A DNA stretch of 64,000 nucleotides. It comes from JBGTFE01 sp041747435. Its GTDB lineage: Bacteria; Acidobacteriota; Blastocatellia; Pyrinomonadales; Pyrinomonadaceae. This document shows, piece after piece, positions 22,094 to 29,979 of this stretch. Made by a program: the position numbers and the translations under genes. The notes beneath the pieces are model-generated. The model was given only the letters and a program-made list of their open reading frames with translations, searched no databases and was not told where the DNA came from. Numbering within the stretch: position 1 is the first letter of the stretch; every line of letters begins with the position of its first letter. The stretch is from contig JBGTFE010000096.1 of assembly GCA_041747435.1 (NCBI GenBank), positions 8,629-72,628 of the forward strand, read 5' to 3'.

Positions 22094-22525
22094 ATGAAAA
22101 ACAAAATTTTGAATTTTCTGCTTGTAACTTTCGCTGTGTTCGCGCTTTCGGTAGTCGCTTTTGCGGCGCCGAAGGCAAATTCGGACACGGCATCTACGAT
22201 CGACATCGTCCAGATCCAAACGAACGCGCCGCTCGCTGCGGTGAAAACGGTCGTAAGTCCGGGCGATTTCGTCAATGTGGAGATCGTTGAAACACTAAAG
22301 ACCCGAGCGGACGCAGATATGCCGACGGGGATAAAAAGCGTGCATACAGTTTCTATCGGGCAAACCGAAAACGCGGAGATCATGTCACCGGCGCCGATTA
22401 CGCCAACGAGTCCGCCGATCAAAGAAACTATACGCATCGAAACGAACATTTTTGATTACCCGGATAAAAGACTTTACGAACAACCTTTTGCCTTCGGCAG
22501 CGCCTCGTTTCACTGTCGACAGTAA
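22094..22525 (+). CDS. secreted hypothetical phage protein
   Basis: 143 residues, with a clear signal peptide (KILNFLLVTFAVFALSVVAFA, cleavage after AFA). The mature part is Thr/Pro-rich and acidic, with no Cys until the end (FHCRQ). It has an AAGGAG ribosome site 27 bases after the endolysin. It could be part of the lysis cassette; no family recognised. Confidence 0.55.
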   Translation: MKNKILNFLLVTFAVFALSVVAFAAPKANSDTASTIDIVQIQTNAPLAAVKTVVSPGDFVNVEIVETLKTRADADMPTGIKSVHTVSIGQTENAEIMSPAPITPTSPPIKETIRIETNIFDYPDKRLYEQPFAFGSASFHCRQ

Positions 22526-22562
22526 ACACGGCGAACGCCGAGAATCCCAGATTAAATTTCAT

Positions 22563-22600
22563 GGCTGAGGTTGGCTCAAAATTCAGCCTCAGCCTTTTTT
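22563..22600 (+). terminator. rho-independent terminator within the late region
   Basis: An 8-bp stem, GGCTGAGG/CCTCAGCC, is followed directly by TTTTTT. It lies between the secreted protein gene and the cysteine-rich 43-residue gene, in the direction of late transcription. Confidence 0.75.
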
Positions 22601-22607
22601 AGACGGA

Positions 22608-22739
22608 ATGGACAACGAATGTGAAATTTGCTCGCAGCTATCAAATTGCTGCGGCGCTCCTCGAAACGAGGACATCGGGATCTGTTCCGTGTGCAAGGAG
22701 CATTGCGACGCCGCAGAATGCCACTGCGAGGGGGAATAA
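22608..22739 (+). CDS. 43-residue cysteine-rich zinc protein
   Basis: Reads MDNECEICSQLSNCCGAPRN and onward to HCDAAECHCEGE, with ten cysteines in CxxC-type pairs. Small proteins with the CCGAP...CSVCKEHC pattern are common in phages and probably bind zinc. It begins 8 bases after the T-run of a terminator and ends just before the next gene. Function unknown. Confidence 0.65.
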   Translation: MDNECEICSQLSNCCGAPRNEDIGICSVCKEHCDAAECHCEGE

Positions 22740-22743
22740 AAAG

Positions 22744-23046
22744 ATGTTTCCATTATGCCCGGCAAACTTAACGGTTTCGCTTTTTAGCCCGACGATCTTG
22801 CTCATAACGCTTCTCGGCGCGGCTGCCGCTTACGGCGGGACAAATGTCCTGAAGAAACGCATCGGGCTTCAAGGCGGCGGCGCGGCGATCCTTGCGTTTT
22901 TGGCTTCGGCTGTCGCGGCAGCGGGCGCTTACGGCGCTTCGATGTATTTCACCGGCGAGTATATTTCATGGGAAATGATCCCGCACAGCGCGGCGCAGAT
23001 CTTCACGCTGGCAACGCTCGCCTATAAATTGACGGCGGAAGGATGA
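22744..23046 (+). CDS. small membrane protein, holin candidate
   Basis: 100 residues from the ATG at 22744, which has a GAGGGGG site. Three hydrophobic helices are seen: TVSLFSPTILLITLLGAAAA, AAILAFLASAVAAAGAYGAS and AAQIFTLATLAYKL. Size, helix number and place after the endolysin suit a holin, but no specific family is recognised. Confidence 0.5.
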   Translation: MFPLCPANLTVSLFSPTILLITLLGAAAAYGGTNVLKKRIGLQGGGAAILAFLASAVAAAGAYGASMYFTGEYISWEMIPHSAAQIFTLATLAYKLTAEG

Positions 23047-23053
23047 AGAGACA

Positions 23054-23158
23054 ATGCCGCTCGATCCCGACATGCGGTTCAGGGTGAAATTCGGAGCGAT
23101 TCTGCTGCTGATAGCGATAGTTTCGCTGGTTTTATTAAACATTTTTGGAGGAAAGTAG
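23054..23158 (+). CDS. 34-residue single-span membrane protein
   Basis: Reads MPLDPDMRFRVKFGAILLLI then a helix ending VLLNIFGGK. A charged N-terminus and one membrane helix are seen. It fits tightly between its neighbours, and its end carries the GGAGG ribosome site of the next gene. It may assist lysis. Confidence 0.5.
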   Translation: MPLDPDMRFRVKFGAILLLIAIVSLVLLNIFGGK

Positions 23159-23674
23159 ATGAGAAAAATATTTTTAACCTTGGCGATCATTTATTCGCTG
23201 ATAATCGCGACGGCTTGCCCGTCAAAATCGTCGCTTGAAAAGGCGTTTAACCAAAGCGCCAAGATCGGAAATTTGGCGAAAACTAGCGCGATCACGGTCG
23301 GCGATCTTTATAAAGCGAAAGTGATCGATCTGGAAACAAAAGACAAGATCGTCTCTAAGCTCGAGATCGTCGTTACAAACGGCACGCGATTTCACAACGT
23401 GCTTTCGGCGCTGGCGAAACAATACAAAGGCAACGTCGACAATCTGACCGCCGCGGACAAAAGCCGGCTGGATCTGATCTTCAGCAGCGAGGTCATCGCG
23501 CCTTTTGCGGATATTCTGACCGAGCTTGGCGTGTTACCCGAGGCGACGGCGAAGCAAATTCTGCTTGCGATCGCGCTGCTCAAAACAGCGCTGCTGACCG
23601 TCTCGAACATCTTCGGGCGCGGTTCTTACAGCTACAAATTTTATATAAGAGAGGTGAACAGTTATGCAGTCTGA
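23159..23674 (+). CDS. secreted or lipoprotein-like phage protein
   Basis: 171 residues. The N-terminal signal (IFLTLAIIYSLIIATACPSK) has a possible lipobox (ATAC). The mature part is helical (SLEKAFNQSAKIGNLAKTSA), and the last third includes a hydrophobic segment (LLAIALLKTALLTV). A role in lysis as a spanin-like outer component is possible. It overlaps the next gene by 11 bases. Confidence 0.5.
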   Translation: MRKIFLTLAIIYSLIIATACPSKSSLEKAFNQSAKIGNLAKTSAITVGDLYKAKVIDLETKDKIVSKLEIVVTNGTRFHNVLSALAKQYKGNVDNLTAADKSRLDLIFSSEVIAPFADILTELGVLPEATAKQILLAIALLKTALLTVSNIFGRGSYSYKFYIREVNSYAV

Positions 23675-23858
23675 AACTGAAACAAACGAAAAAACAGATA
23701 ACGGCGAAGTCCAGCAAGATCCGCTCGAAGCAGCGGAAGAAGCTTCGAAAGAAGCGTGGGACGACGCAAAGGAAGCGGTCGAGGACGCAAAAGCGCTCGG
23801 ACACGAAAACGACGGCGAAGCCGAAACGGCGGCGGACGATAGCGGAGATCAAGGATGA
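23664..23858 (+). CDS. small highly acidic protein
   Basis: 64 residues, very rich in Glu, Asp and Ala (DPLEAAEEASKEAWDDAKEA), likely one long helix. The ribosome site GAGAGG is 8 bases upstream. It overlaps both neighbours. No family recognised. Confidence 0.5.
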   Translation: MQSETETNEKTDNGEVQQDPLEAAEEASKEAWDDAKEAVEDAKALGHENDGEAETAADDSGDQG

Positions 23859-24313
23859 TCTTGTTATTTCAAGCCGGTGCCGAAATCGGTTGGGAAAGAT
23901 GGATCGGTGAGGGCGTTGCGATCTCCCTCATCGTTATCTTCCTTATTTTTATTCTCCGCGCGATGCCGACGTGGAAAGAAGTTAAGATCGCCGAGCTGGA
24001 CGTTCGCACAAAGGAAGCCGACGTGCAGCTAAAGGTCGCGGAATCGCTCGGCACTTTAGGCGGCGCGATGGGACAGCTTGGCGGCGCTCTGACGCAACTC
24101 GGCGAGGTGACGAAGGATATCGCCATCGAGCAGCGCCGCGCGACCGAGACGACACAGATACTCCAGCGCGCAAATAACGAGGAAGCCGGCAGAATCTTAA
24201 TCGGCGTCGAGGAGATGAAAACCGGGTTCGAGGATATGAAAACGCGTATGAATGAATTTGAACACACTCTGGAGGTCCACAAACCAAATGCAAAAAGAGC
24301 TCGGACAAATTGA
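23855..24313 (+). CDS. DUF2730-like protein (Mu gp25 position)
   Basis: 152 residues: an N-terminal membrane helix (GVAISLIVIFLIFILRAM), then a long coiled coil (TKEADVQLKVAESLGTLGGA and on). This is the layout of DUF2730 proteins, which occupy the slot before gp26 and the terminase genes in Mu-like phages. It may take part in lysis or membrane association; its function is not established. Confidence 0.65.
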   Translation: MILLFQAGAEIGWERWIGEGVAISLIVIFLIFILRAMPTWKEVKIAELDVRTKEADVQLKVAESLGTLGGAMGQLGGALTQLGEVTKDIAIEQRRATETTQILQRANNEEAGRILIGVEEMKTGFEDMKTRMNEFEHTLEVHKPNAKRARTN

Positions 24314-24662
24314 AATTGAACGCCGGCGGGGCTTTATTGTCTGGATACTTTATCTAGCACATCCGAATCCCTTGTCGCTGCGATCATTGTGCACAGTGCT
24401 CGACAAAAAAGATATTTCACTCTCTTTTGGTCAGCTCGCGAAACTATTAGACGTTTTGTGCGGACTTGAATTAGTCCGGGTCTTTCCGATCGATTCAAAT
24501 GAGGATTTGAACTGTGTTCAGCAGGATAAGCTTATTCAAAAATATATCGCGTCTGACGGCGAGATGGGCGATGATATCTACGCTCGGATCCGCAACAAAG
24601 GAATTCATTTCCACGAAGGATATGATTACCCGGACGTAAGAGGAGTCACCCGAAAAAATTAA
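24288..24662 (+). CDS. winged-helix protein of the Mu gp26 position
   Basis: 124 residues from the ATG at 24288 (MQKELGQIEIERRRGFIVWI), with a GGAGG site. It shows the family pattern PLSLRSLCTVLDKKDISLSF, then a helix and GDDIYARIRNKGI at the end. This matches small phage proteins found between DUF2730 and the small terminase (VpaChn25_0724-type). It probably has an HTH fold; its role is unknown. Confidence 0.65.
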   Translation: MQKELGQIEIERRRGFIVWILYLAHPNPLSLRSLCTVLDKKDISLSFGQLAKLLDVLCGLELVRVFPIDSNEDLNCVQQDKLIQKYIASDGEMGDDIYARIRNKGIHFHEGYDYPDVRGVTRKN

Positions 24663-24664
24663 CT

Positions 24665-25261
24665 ATGGGCAGAAGAGGCACGATCGAAAGTTTGCCCACG
24701 GAGGAGTTTACCTTCGTCTTGCGTTGCCTGGCGAACGGGAAAACGGATCGCCAGATTTCCGCCGAATTTGAAGCGGAATTCAAAAAACCGCTGCCCAAAT
24801 CGAATTTAAACCGGTGGCGCAATAAGGTCGGCAACGAGCTGGGCGAAAAGACCGTCATCCGAAAGCTGATCATTGAAGACCTCGTCGAAACGCTCGAAAA
24901 AAAAGGCATCGTGGTGGATAAGGACGATCGCTTTAAGCTGATCATCCAGAACGTCGAAGATAAGCTTTTGATCGAAGATCAGGCGCTGCTCGCGGAGAAT
25001 CCGCTGAAGCTGCTCGGCGCGCGCCAGGAATCGCTGCGAATCGATCTGCAGCGCGAAAAACTCGAGCTTGAAAAACAGCGGCTCGCTTTCGATCGAGAAA
25101 AACATAAAAACGCGGTAGACCGCGTGAAGCTCGGCGCGGAAACGCTGGGAGATTTTTTCGAATATATCGGCGACAATCCCGAAGGAATCAAGTTTTTGAA
25201 CACACATTTGCAGCCATTTGAAACGTTTTTGAAAAAGAAATATGCCGGCGCGGAAAGCTAG
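24665..25261 (+). CDS. small terminase subunit (DUF3486, Mu gp27-like)
   Basis: 198 residues. The N-terminus contains an HTH (NGKTDRQISAEFEAEFKKPL, then SNLNRWRNK), and a long charged coiled coil follows (RIDLQREKLELEKQRLAFDR). This is typical of DUF3486 small terminases. It should recognise viral DNA and load the large subunit. It overlaps the TerL gene start by 20 bases. Confidence 0.8.
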   Translation: MGRRGTIESLPTEEFTFVLRCLANGKTDRQISAEFEAEFKKPLPKSNLNRWRNKVGNELGEKTVIRKLIIEDLVETLEKKGIVVDKDDRFKLIIQNVEDKLLIEDQALLAENPLKLLGARQESLRIDLQREKLELEKQRLAFDREKHKNAVDRVKLGAETLGDFFEYIGDNPEGIKFLNTHLQPFETFLKKKYAGAES

Positions 25262-27053
25262 AACAAATGAAGATAAATTCTCGCAGCTTCACAGACGGGT
25301 TGCCGAACGCGCGGAGGCTGTCGGAGTCGCTCGCGAACCCGACGAATTTACCAAAGAGTGGTATGCTGCCGACTGGCTGAAGCGGAAGGAAATCTTTCTC
25401 GATCGCGAAATAAAAATCCGCGATGCCTTTCATAAGAATCAACTCGTTCCTTTCATTCTCAACGACGCCCAGGACGAATTACTCATCGCCAGCAACGAAG
25501 CCAGCGAAGACCCAAGTCTAGAAAATTTCACGCTCAAATGTCGTCGTCTGGGAATCTCGACTTATTACTGCGCCGATTATTTAGCCGACGCCGTGATCGA
25601 AGACGGTCATCACGTCCGCATCGTCGCTCAGGACCCGAAAACGGTCGGCGCTTTGATGAAGGTGATCAAGACGATGTATGACAATCTGCGACCGGAGATC
25701 CAGCCGGTCAGCAAATACAATTCAAAATACGAGCTGCAGTTTGAAAATGACTCTCGCATCTCGGTTTCGTGCGTCGTTCCGGGGCACGAAGAACAGGGGC
25801 GCGGCGATACGTTTACCCGATTGCATTTGACGGAAATTCCATTCTGGAACGGCGACGCAGAAACGGCGGCGACCGCGCTTTGCGATGCCGCAAAAGGCGG
25901 AAAAATATCCGGCGAATCTACTGCTAAAGGCGTCGGCGACTGGTTTCACCGCAAATATATTCAGGGCAAAAATCGCGAAGGCGGAATCAGGAATCACTTT
26001 TTTGAATGGTGGTGGAACCCGAATTATCAGGTCGAAGGCGCGGAGTTTGAATTTGCCGGCGGCGAACTTTATCTTCTGACAGCAAAACAGGCTTTGATAA
26101 CTATTTCCGCCGAGGATCTGCAAAAGGCAAAGCTCACAACTTACGACGAAAAAGAGCAGCGCGAAAACAATTTACCGATGCAGTCGGAATTGTCATGTGC
26201 GGATAAAATCGCAGAACATCTTGAACGGATCGGCGAAATTCCGGTCGCCGATCGTCACCATGAAGCTGTCGCCCGGCGGTTAGCCTGGCGGCGAAATGAG
26301 ATCGCCAAAAAAGGTGAAAAGAAATTCCGCGTCGAATATCCGGAGAATGATGTGGACCCGTTTGCCCAAACTGGCGGAAGTATTTTTGACCAAAGTTATA
26401 CCGTTATCGGTTGCCAGCCGCGAGAACCGGAAGCCGGACATTCCTATATTGTCTATAACGATCCCTCAATCGGCATCGAGGGAAGCGGCGATCCGGCAAC
26501 TGTCGGCGTAATTGACCGGTTCACCGGAGAGCATGTTTATTCCTGGCGCGGTTGGGAAAAACAAGACGCTCAGGCAAAACGCTGCTGCGATCTCTCGGAC
26601 AAATACTTCGGCGCGGATATCGTGATCGAATCTAATATGGGCGAAGGCGTAATTTTGGAAGTCGAGAATCTCGGCTACGGACACCGCCTCTACCGCTACA
26701 TCGACGTCCAGACGCAGCGCGACGTGGACAACGGCAAAATTTCGATGATGCAGGCGATTGAACGCGCTCGTCCCGGTTTGCCGATGACCGACAAAACAAA
26801 GCGGACGGCGATCACATTGTTGGAAAAAGCGTGGCGCGAGGGCGATTTCAAAACTTGCTCGCAAAATCTGTGCGACGAAGCGGTCGTGTTCGTCCAGGAC
26901 GGCAACAAAATGGGCGCGAAGTCCGGCTATCACGACGACGAAATTATGGGAGTTGCGATCGGTTGGTTTGTGATCGAGACGGATTACGTCGGAAAAGCTT
27001 CATACCGATCGAGCGGGCAAAAACTCGGCTCGGCTCAGCTCGGAGGATTTTAA
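25242..27053 (+). CDS. large terminase subunit (Mu gp28-like)
   Basis: 603 residues. The packaging ATPase has the Walker A-like LKCRRLGIST (98-107) and Walker B region TRLHLTEIP (192-200). The C-terminal nuclease begins with YIVYNDPSIG near residue 401 and continues through later acidic motifs. It drives headful DNA packaging. Gene order terS-terL-portal-F is that of Mu. Confidence 0.87.
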   Translation: MPARKARTNEDKFSQLHRRVAERAEAVGVAREPDEFTKEWYAADWLKRKEIFLDREIKIRDAFHKNQLVPFILNDAQDELLIASNEASEDPSLENFTLKCRRLGISTYYCADYLADAVIEDGHHVRIVAQDPKTVGALMKVIKTMYDNLRPEIQPVSKYNSKYELQFENDSRISVSCVVPGHEEQGRGDTFTRLHLTEIPFWNGDAETAATALCDAAKGGKISGESTAKGVGDWFHRKYIQGKNREGGIRNHFFEWWWNPNYQVEGAEFEFAGGELYLLTAKQALITISAEDLQKAKLTTYDEKEQRENNLPMQSELSCADKIAEHLERIGEIPVADRHHEAVARRLAWRRNEIAKKGEKKFRVEYPENDVDPFAQTGGSIFDQSYTVIGCQPREPEAGHSYIVYNDPSIGIEGSGDPATVGVIDRFTGEHVYSWRGWEKQDAQAKRCCDLSDKYFGADIVIESNMGEGVILEVENLGYGHRLYRYIDVQTQRDVDNGKISMMQAIERARPGLPMTDKTKRTAITLLEKAWREGDFKTCSQNLCDEAVVFVQDGNKMGAKSGYHDDEIMGVAIGWFVIETDYVGKASYRSSGQKLGSAQLGGF

Positions 27054-27058
27054 AAAAC

Positions 27059-28516
27059 ATGGACATAAAAAAAGTAGATATCTTCGAGGAAGTTCTCGCC
27101 AGCGACAAGCTCGGCACATTCGGCGCATTTAGTCCCTATATCGTCGAGAATCTGGGCGACAATCCGGGCATACTTTGGGACCGGATAAAATGGGATCCGT
27201 GGACGGCGATGTCGATCTTCGAGGATATGGAAGATAAAGATTCTACGCTTTTTTCGTGTCTCGAAAAACGCCGCGACGGCGTTTTGGCACTTGACCGGCA
27301 CATTAAGCCGGCGTCTGACAAACGCCAGGACAAAAAGATCGCCGAATTCATTGAAGAAACTCTGAAAGATTTTTGGGGCGGAACCGGCGCGTCGCTCGAT
27401 GCCGCATCTCACGAAACTCCGTTTGAAAGTTTTCTAGACGAAGCGCTTGAAGCGGTAGGCGACGGCGTAACGATCGGCGAGATCATTTACGGGAACGCAA
27501 GCGATCGCGTTTTTATCGAAGAAGTTAAATTTAAGCCGCAGCAGCTTTTCGCGTTTGGCGATACCGCGCTGGCATCCTTTTCGACTTCGCTGATGCGATA
27601 CCCGCAAACAGGAAGACTGCATTTGCGCGCCGGCGTGACCGTTGAAAACTTTACGGGCGAAGAATTGCCGGAGCTGAAATTTTTTGTTTTCTCATACCGG
27701 ACGCGGAAATCGAATCGCTGGGGATCGCCGCTGAAAAGAAAATGCTTCTGGCAGACGTGGATCAAACGAAACGGTGTAAAGGCTTGGCTTCGGTACGCGG
27801 AGAAAGGTTCCGGAACGGTTATCGCACGCTATAATGACGGCGCCGCGGAAAAGGAACGTGACGATGCGGTAAGCGCGGCGACGGCTGTTCAGGAGCAAAG
27901 TGCCGTCGCGATCCCGAAGAAATTCCTTCTCGATGTTCAGGAAATGGTTCGAAATATCGGCACGTCGCATAAGGAGCTTGTCGACGACTACTGTAACGCG
28001 GAAATCTCACGCGCGGTCGTCGGGCAAACGCTGACCGGTCGCGGTTCGGACGGCGGCGGCAGCCGCGCTCTCGGCGAAGTGCACGAAAGAGTCGAATCCA
28101 AAAAGATCGAGAAGGACGCCAAGCAGATCATGGCGTTTGTGAACCAGCGAATAATTCGCCCGCTCGTCTTTTTGAATTTCGGACCGGGCGCAAAGTGCCC
28201 GACGTGGACGCTCGAATATGAGCAGGGCGAAGATCTGAACACGATGGCGGAACGCTACGGCAAACTCCGGAAGGACGTCGGGCTGCCGCTTTCGAAAAAA
28301 CATCTTTACGAGGCGTTTCAGACGCCGGAGCCGGAAGACGAAGCCGATACGCTCGGCGGTGAAACGCCCGAGCCGGAAAAAACTGAAGATCCGCTCGACG
28401 CAAAAACGCTCGAATTCGCGGAAAAAAAAACTCTGAAATCCGGCGGCAGGTCGAGCTTGAAGACGGCGCGATTCAAGAGATTGCGCCCGTCTATGATTCG
28501 ATTTTCGGACGAGTGA
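27059..28516 (+). CDS. portal protein (DUF935, Mu gp29-like)
   Basis: 485 residues from the ATG at 27059, which has GGAGG upstream; an earlier in-frame start inside terL is unlikely. It shows the DUF935 words PWTAMSIFEDMEDKDSTLFS, KRRDGVLALDRHI, and DYCNAEISRAVVGQTLT near the C-terminal half. It forms the dodecameric DNA-entry ring of the head. It ends overlapping the F-like gene start. Confidence 0.87.
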   Translation: MDIKKVDIFEEVLASDKLGTFGAFSPYIVENLGDNPGILWDRIKWDPWTAMSIFEDMEDKDSTLFSCLEKRRDGVLALDRHIKPASDKRQDKKIAEFIEETLKDFWGGTGASLDAASHETPFESFLDEALEAVGDGVTIGEIIYGNASDRVFIEEVKFKPQQLFAFGDTALASFSTSLMRYPQTGRLHLRAGVTVENFTGEELPELKFFVFSYRTRKSNRWGSPLKRKCFWQTWIKRNGVKAWLRYAEKGSGTVIARYNDGAAEKERDDAVSAATAVQEQSAVAIPKKFLLDVQEMVRNIGTSHKELVDDYCNAEISRAVVGQTLTGRGSDGGGSRALGEVHERVESKKIEKDAKQIMAFVNQRIIRPLVFLNFGPGAKCPTWTLEYEQGEDLNTMAERYGKLRKDVGLPLSKKHLYEAFQTPEPEDEADTLGGETPEPEKTEDPLDAKTLEFAEKKTLKSGGRSSLKTARFKRLRPSMIRFSDE

Positions 28517-29439
28517 TCGCCGAGATCGAGGATAACGACGAGCTAAGAATGCCGGCGAAGGCGTTTTTCAATTCCCTTTCAGACGACTTTCAGCGCATCG
28601 ATAATCTGCTCGCAGACGGTGTTTTCGCGGCGTATCTGCTCGGCTACGATGAAGCTCGCGAAGAAAATCTGGAAAAAATAGAAGCCGCGCAGTTTGCCGA
28701 AGGCGACGGCGAGGATCTCGCCGAAAAAGCCGGTCCGATAGATCTGCGATTCGACGTTCCGCCCAAGGAAGCGATCGACTATTTCAAGCGAAAGAAGATC
28801 TTCTCGAAAAAAGAGCTGGCGAAACTGGAAGCCGAAGCGCGAGCCGCCGCGTTCACCGTCGGCGAGGTTTACGAGGAACAGGTTCTCGAAGCTTTCAAAA
28901 GCGAGATCCTCGACGCGCTCGAGAACGGGACGCCGGTGAAGACGGTCGTAAAAAACTTCAGATCGATCCTTTCCGGTTCCGGACACAAAATGCTCGGCAA
29001 TTTTCATCTCGAAACAGTCGCCCGGACAAATATGATGAGGGCATACGGCGTCGGTCATCGTCGGCAGATGGAAGAGGTTTCCGATTTGCTGCCTTTTTGG
29101 GAATACTCGGCGGTGATGGACGACCGAACGCGCCCGACGCATCGCGCCTGCGACGGCGTGATCCTGCCGGCGAACAATCCATTCTGGAACACGCATTATC
29201 CGCCGTGGGGTTTTAATTGCCGGTGTCGCGTGATCGCGCGGCTCGATATACCGGAGAGCTACGATATCACGCAGCCGAACCCTGACACGCAGCTCGTTAC
29301 GGATGCCGACGGCGTCCCCATCAAAGCTTCGTACGGAACCGGCGTTTACAATTTGGACGCAGGAAAGTTTGAAGGGATTCCGGCGCAGGCGGGGATGAAA
29401 AACCCGCTCAATGCGGTCAGGAAAAAACAGAAAAATTAA
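28513..29439 (+). CDS. Mu F-like minor head protein
   Basis: 308 residues from a GTG start that overlaps the portal stop. The C-terminal half has the Phage_Mu_F signature: the ETVARTNMMRAYGVGHRRQM helix, DRTRPTHRACDG, and PPWGFNCRCRVIA. The protein is needed for head morphogenesis in Mu and SPP1-like gp7 relatives. Translation is probably coupled to the portal. Confidence 0.87.
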   Translation: MIAEIEDNDELRMPAKAFFNSLSDDFQRIDNLLADGVFAAYLLGYDEAREENLEKIEAAQFAEGDGEDLAEKAGPIDLRFDVPPKEAIDYFKRKKIFSKKELAKLEAEARAAAFTVGEVYEEQVLEAFKSEILDALENGTPVKTVVKNFRSILSGSGHKMLGNFHLETVARTNMMRAYGVGHRRQMEEVSDLLPFWEYSAVMDDRTRPTHRACDGVILPANNPFWNTHYPPWGFNCRCRVIARLDIPESYDITQPNPDTQLVTDADGVPIKASYGTGVYNLDAGKFEGIPAQAGMKNPLNAVRKKQKN

Positions 29440-29637
29440 CAAATCGTGAAGAACAGTTGCGAAAAATTTACAGGTGCGTTATAAACGAAATGGAAATTAA
29501 CTGATCCATTTCCCAGGAATCGCTCGTATTGAACCAAAAACCGTAAAAGGATTTTACCCTACATGAAAATTCCGGCGACCGATTCTGAACGCATTAAATG
29601 AAATTAAACGCTAGTTTGACGGCAAGATTTTAAAAGC

Positions 29638-29859
29638 ATGGACTCCGAAAATCGCGATTCGACGAATAACATCGAATTTGAAGGCGAGGATTTCGTGAAG
29701 GTCAGGTGCTATAAATGCGGAAAAGTTTTATTTGAAGCCGGCGCGGAAGCGACCGGAAGGATCAGGAAAAAATGCGGCAATAACAGGTGTAAAGACACGA
29801 GAATAATTAGCTTGCCTTTAAATCAAAAAAAAGCTAATCTACAACCTGTCGGCGCTTGA
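29638..29859 (+). CDS. Com-like zinc-finger protein
   Basis: 73 residues. VKVRCYKCGKVLFEAGAE followed by KKCGNNRCKD gives four cysteines, spaced as in Mu Com-like proteins (RCxxCxKxLF...). Com is an RNA-binding translational activator of the mom DNA-modification gene. No mom gene is seen next to it. The 198 bases upstream hold no evident gene, only a weak GAAATGG/CCATTTC inverted repeat near 29489-29514. Function here is uncertain. Confidence 0.6.
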   Translation: MDSENRDSTNNIEFEGEDFVKVRCYKCGKVLFEAGAEATGRIRKKCGNNRCKDTRIISLPLNQKKANLQPVGA

Positions 29860-29884
29860 AAAGCGCGGCTCGCAATTATCTTTA

Positions 29885-29972
29885 GCGGCTCGCAGCAGCC
29901 CAAAATCATACAAAAATTTTTAAGCGGTTCGAAGCAACCCGATAAGTCTGAAAAAGACTCGTCGGGTTTTTT
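29885..29972 (+). terminator. RNA element c: covarying hairpins and intrinsic terminator
   Basis: Hairpin GGCT-CGCAGC-AGCC (29887-29900) and hairpin GGTT-CGAAGC-AACC (29926-29939). The 3' arm of the second begins a 14-position terminator stem (29936-29949 with 29955-29968, one mismatch) followed by TTATTTTTTA. The protease gene starts 8 bases beyond with no ribosome site. Small hairpin and terminator are mutually exclusive, as in element b. Confidence 0.65.
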
Positions 29973-29979
29973 ATTTTTT

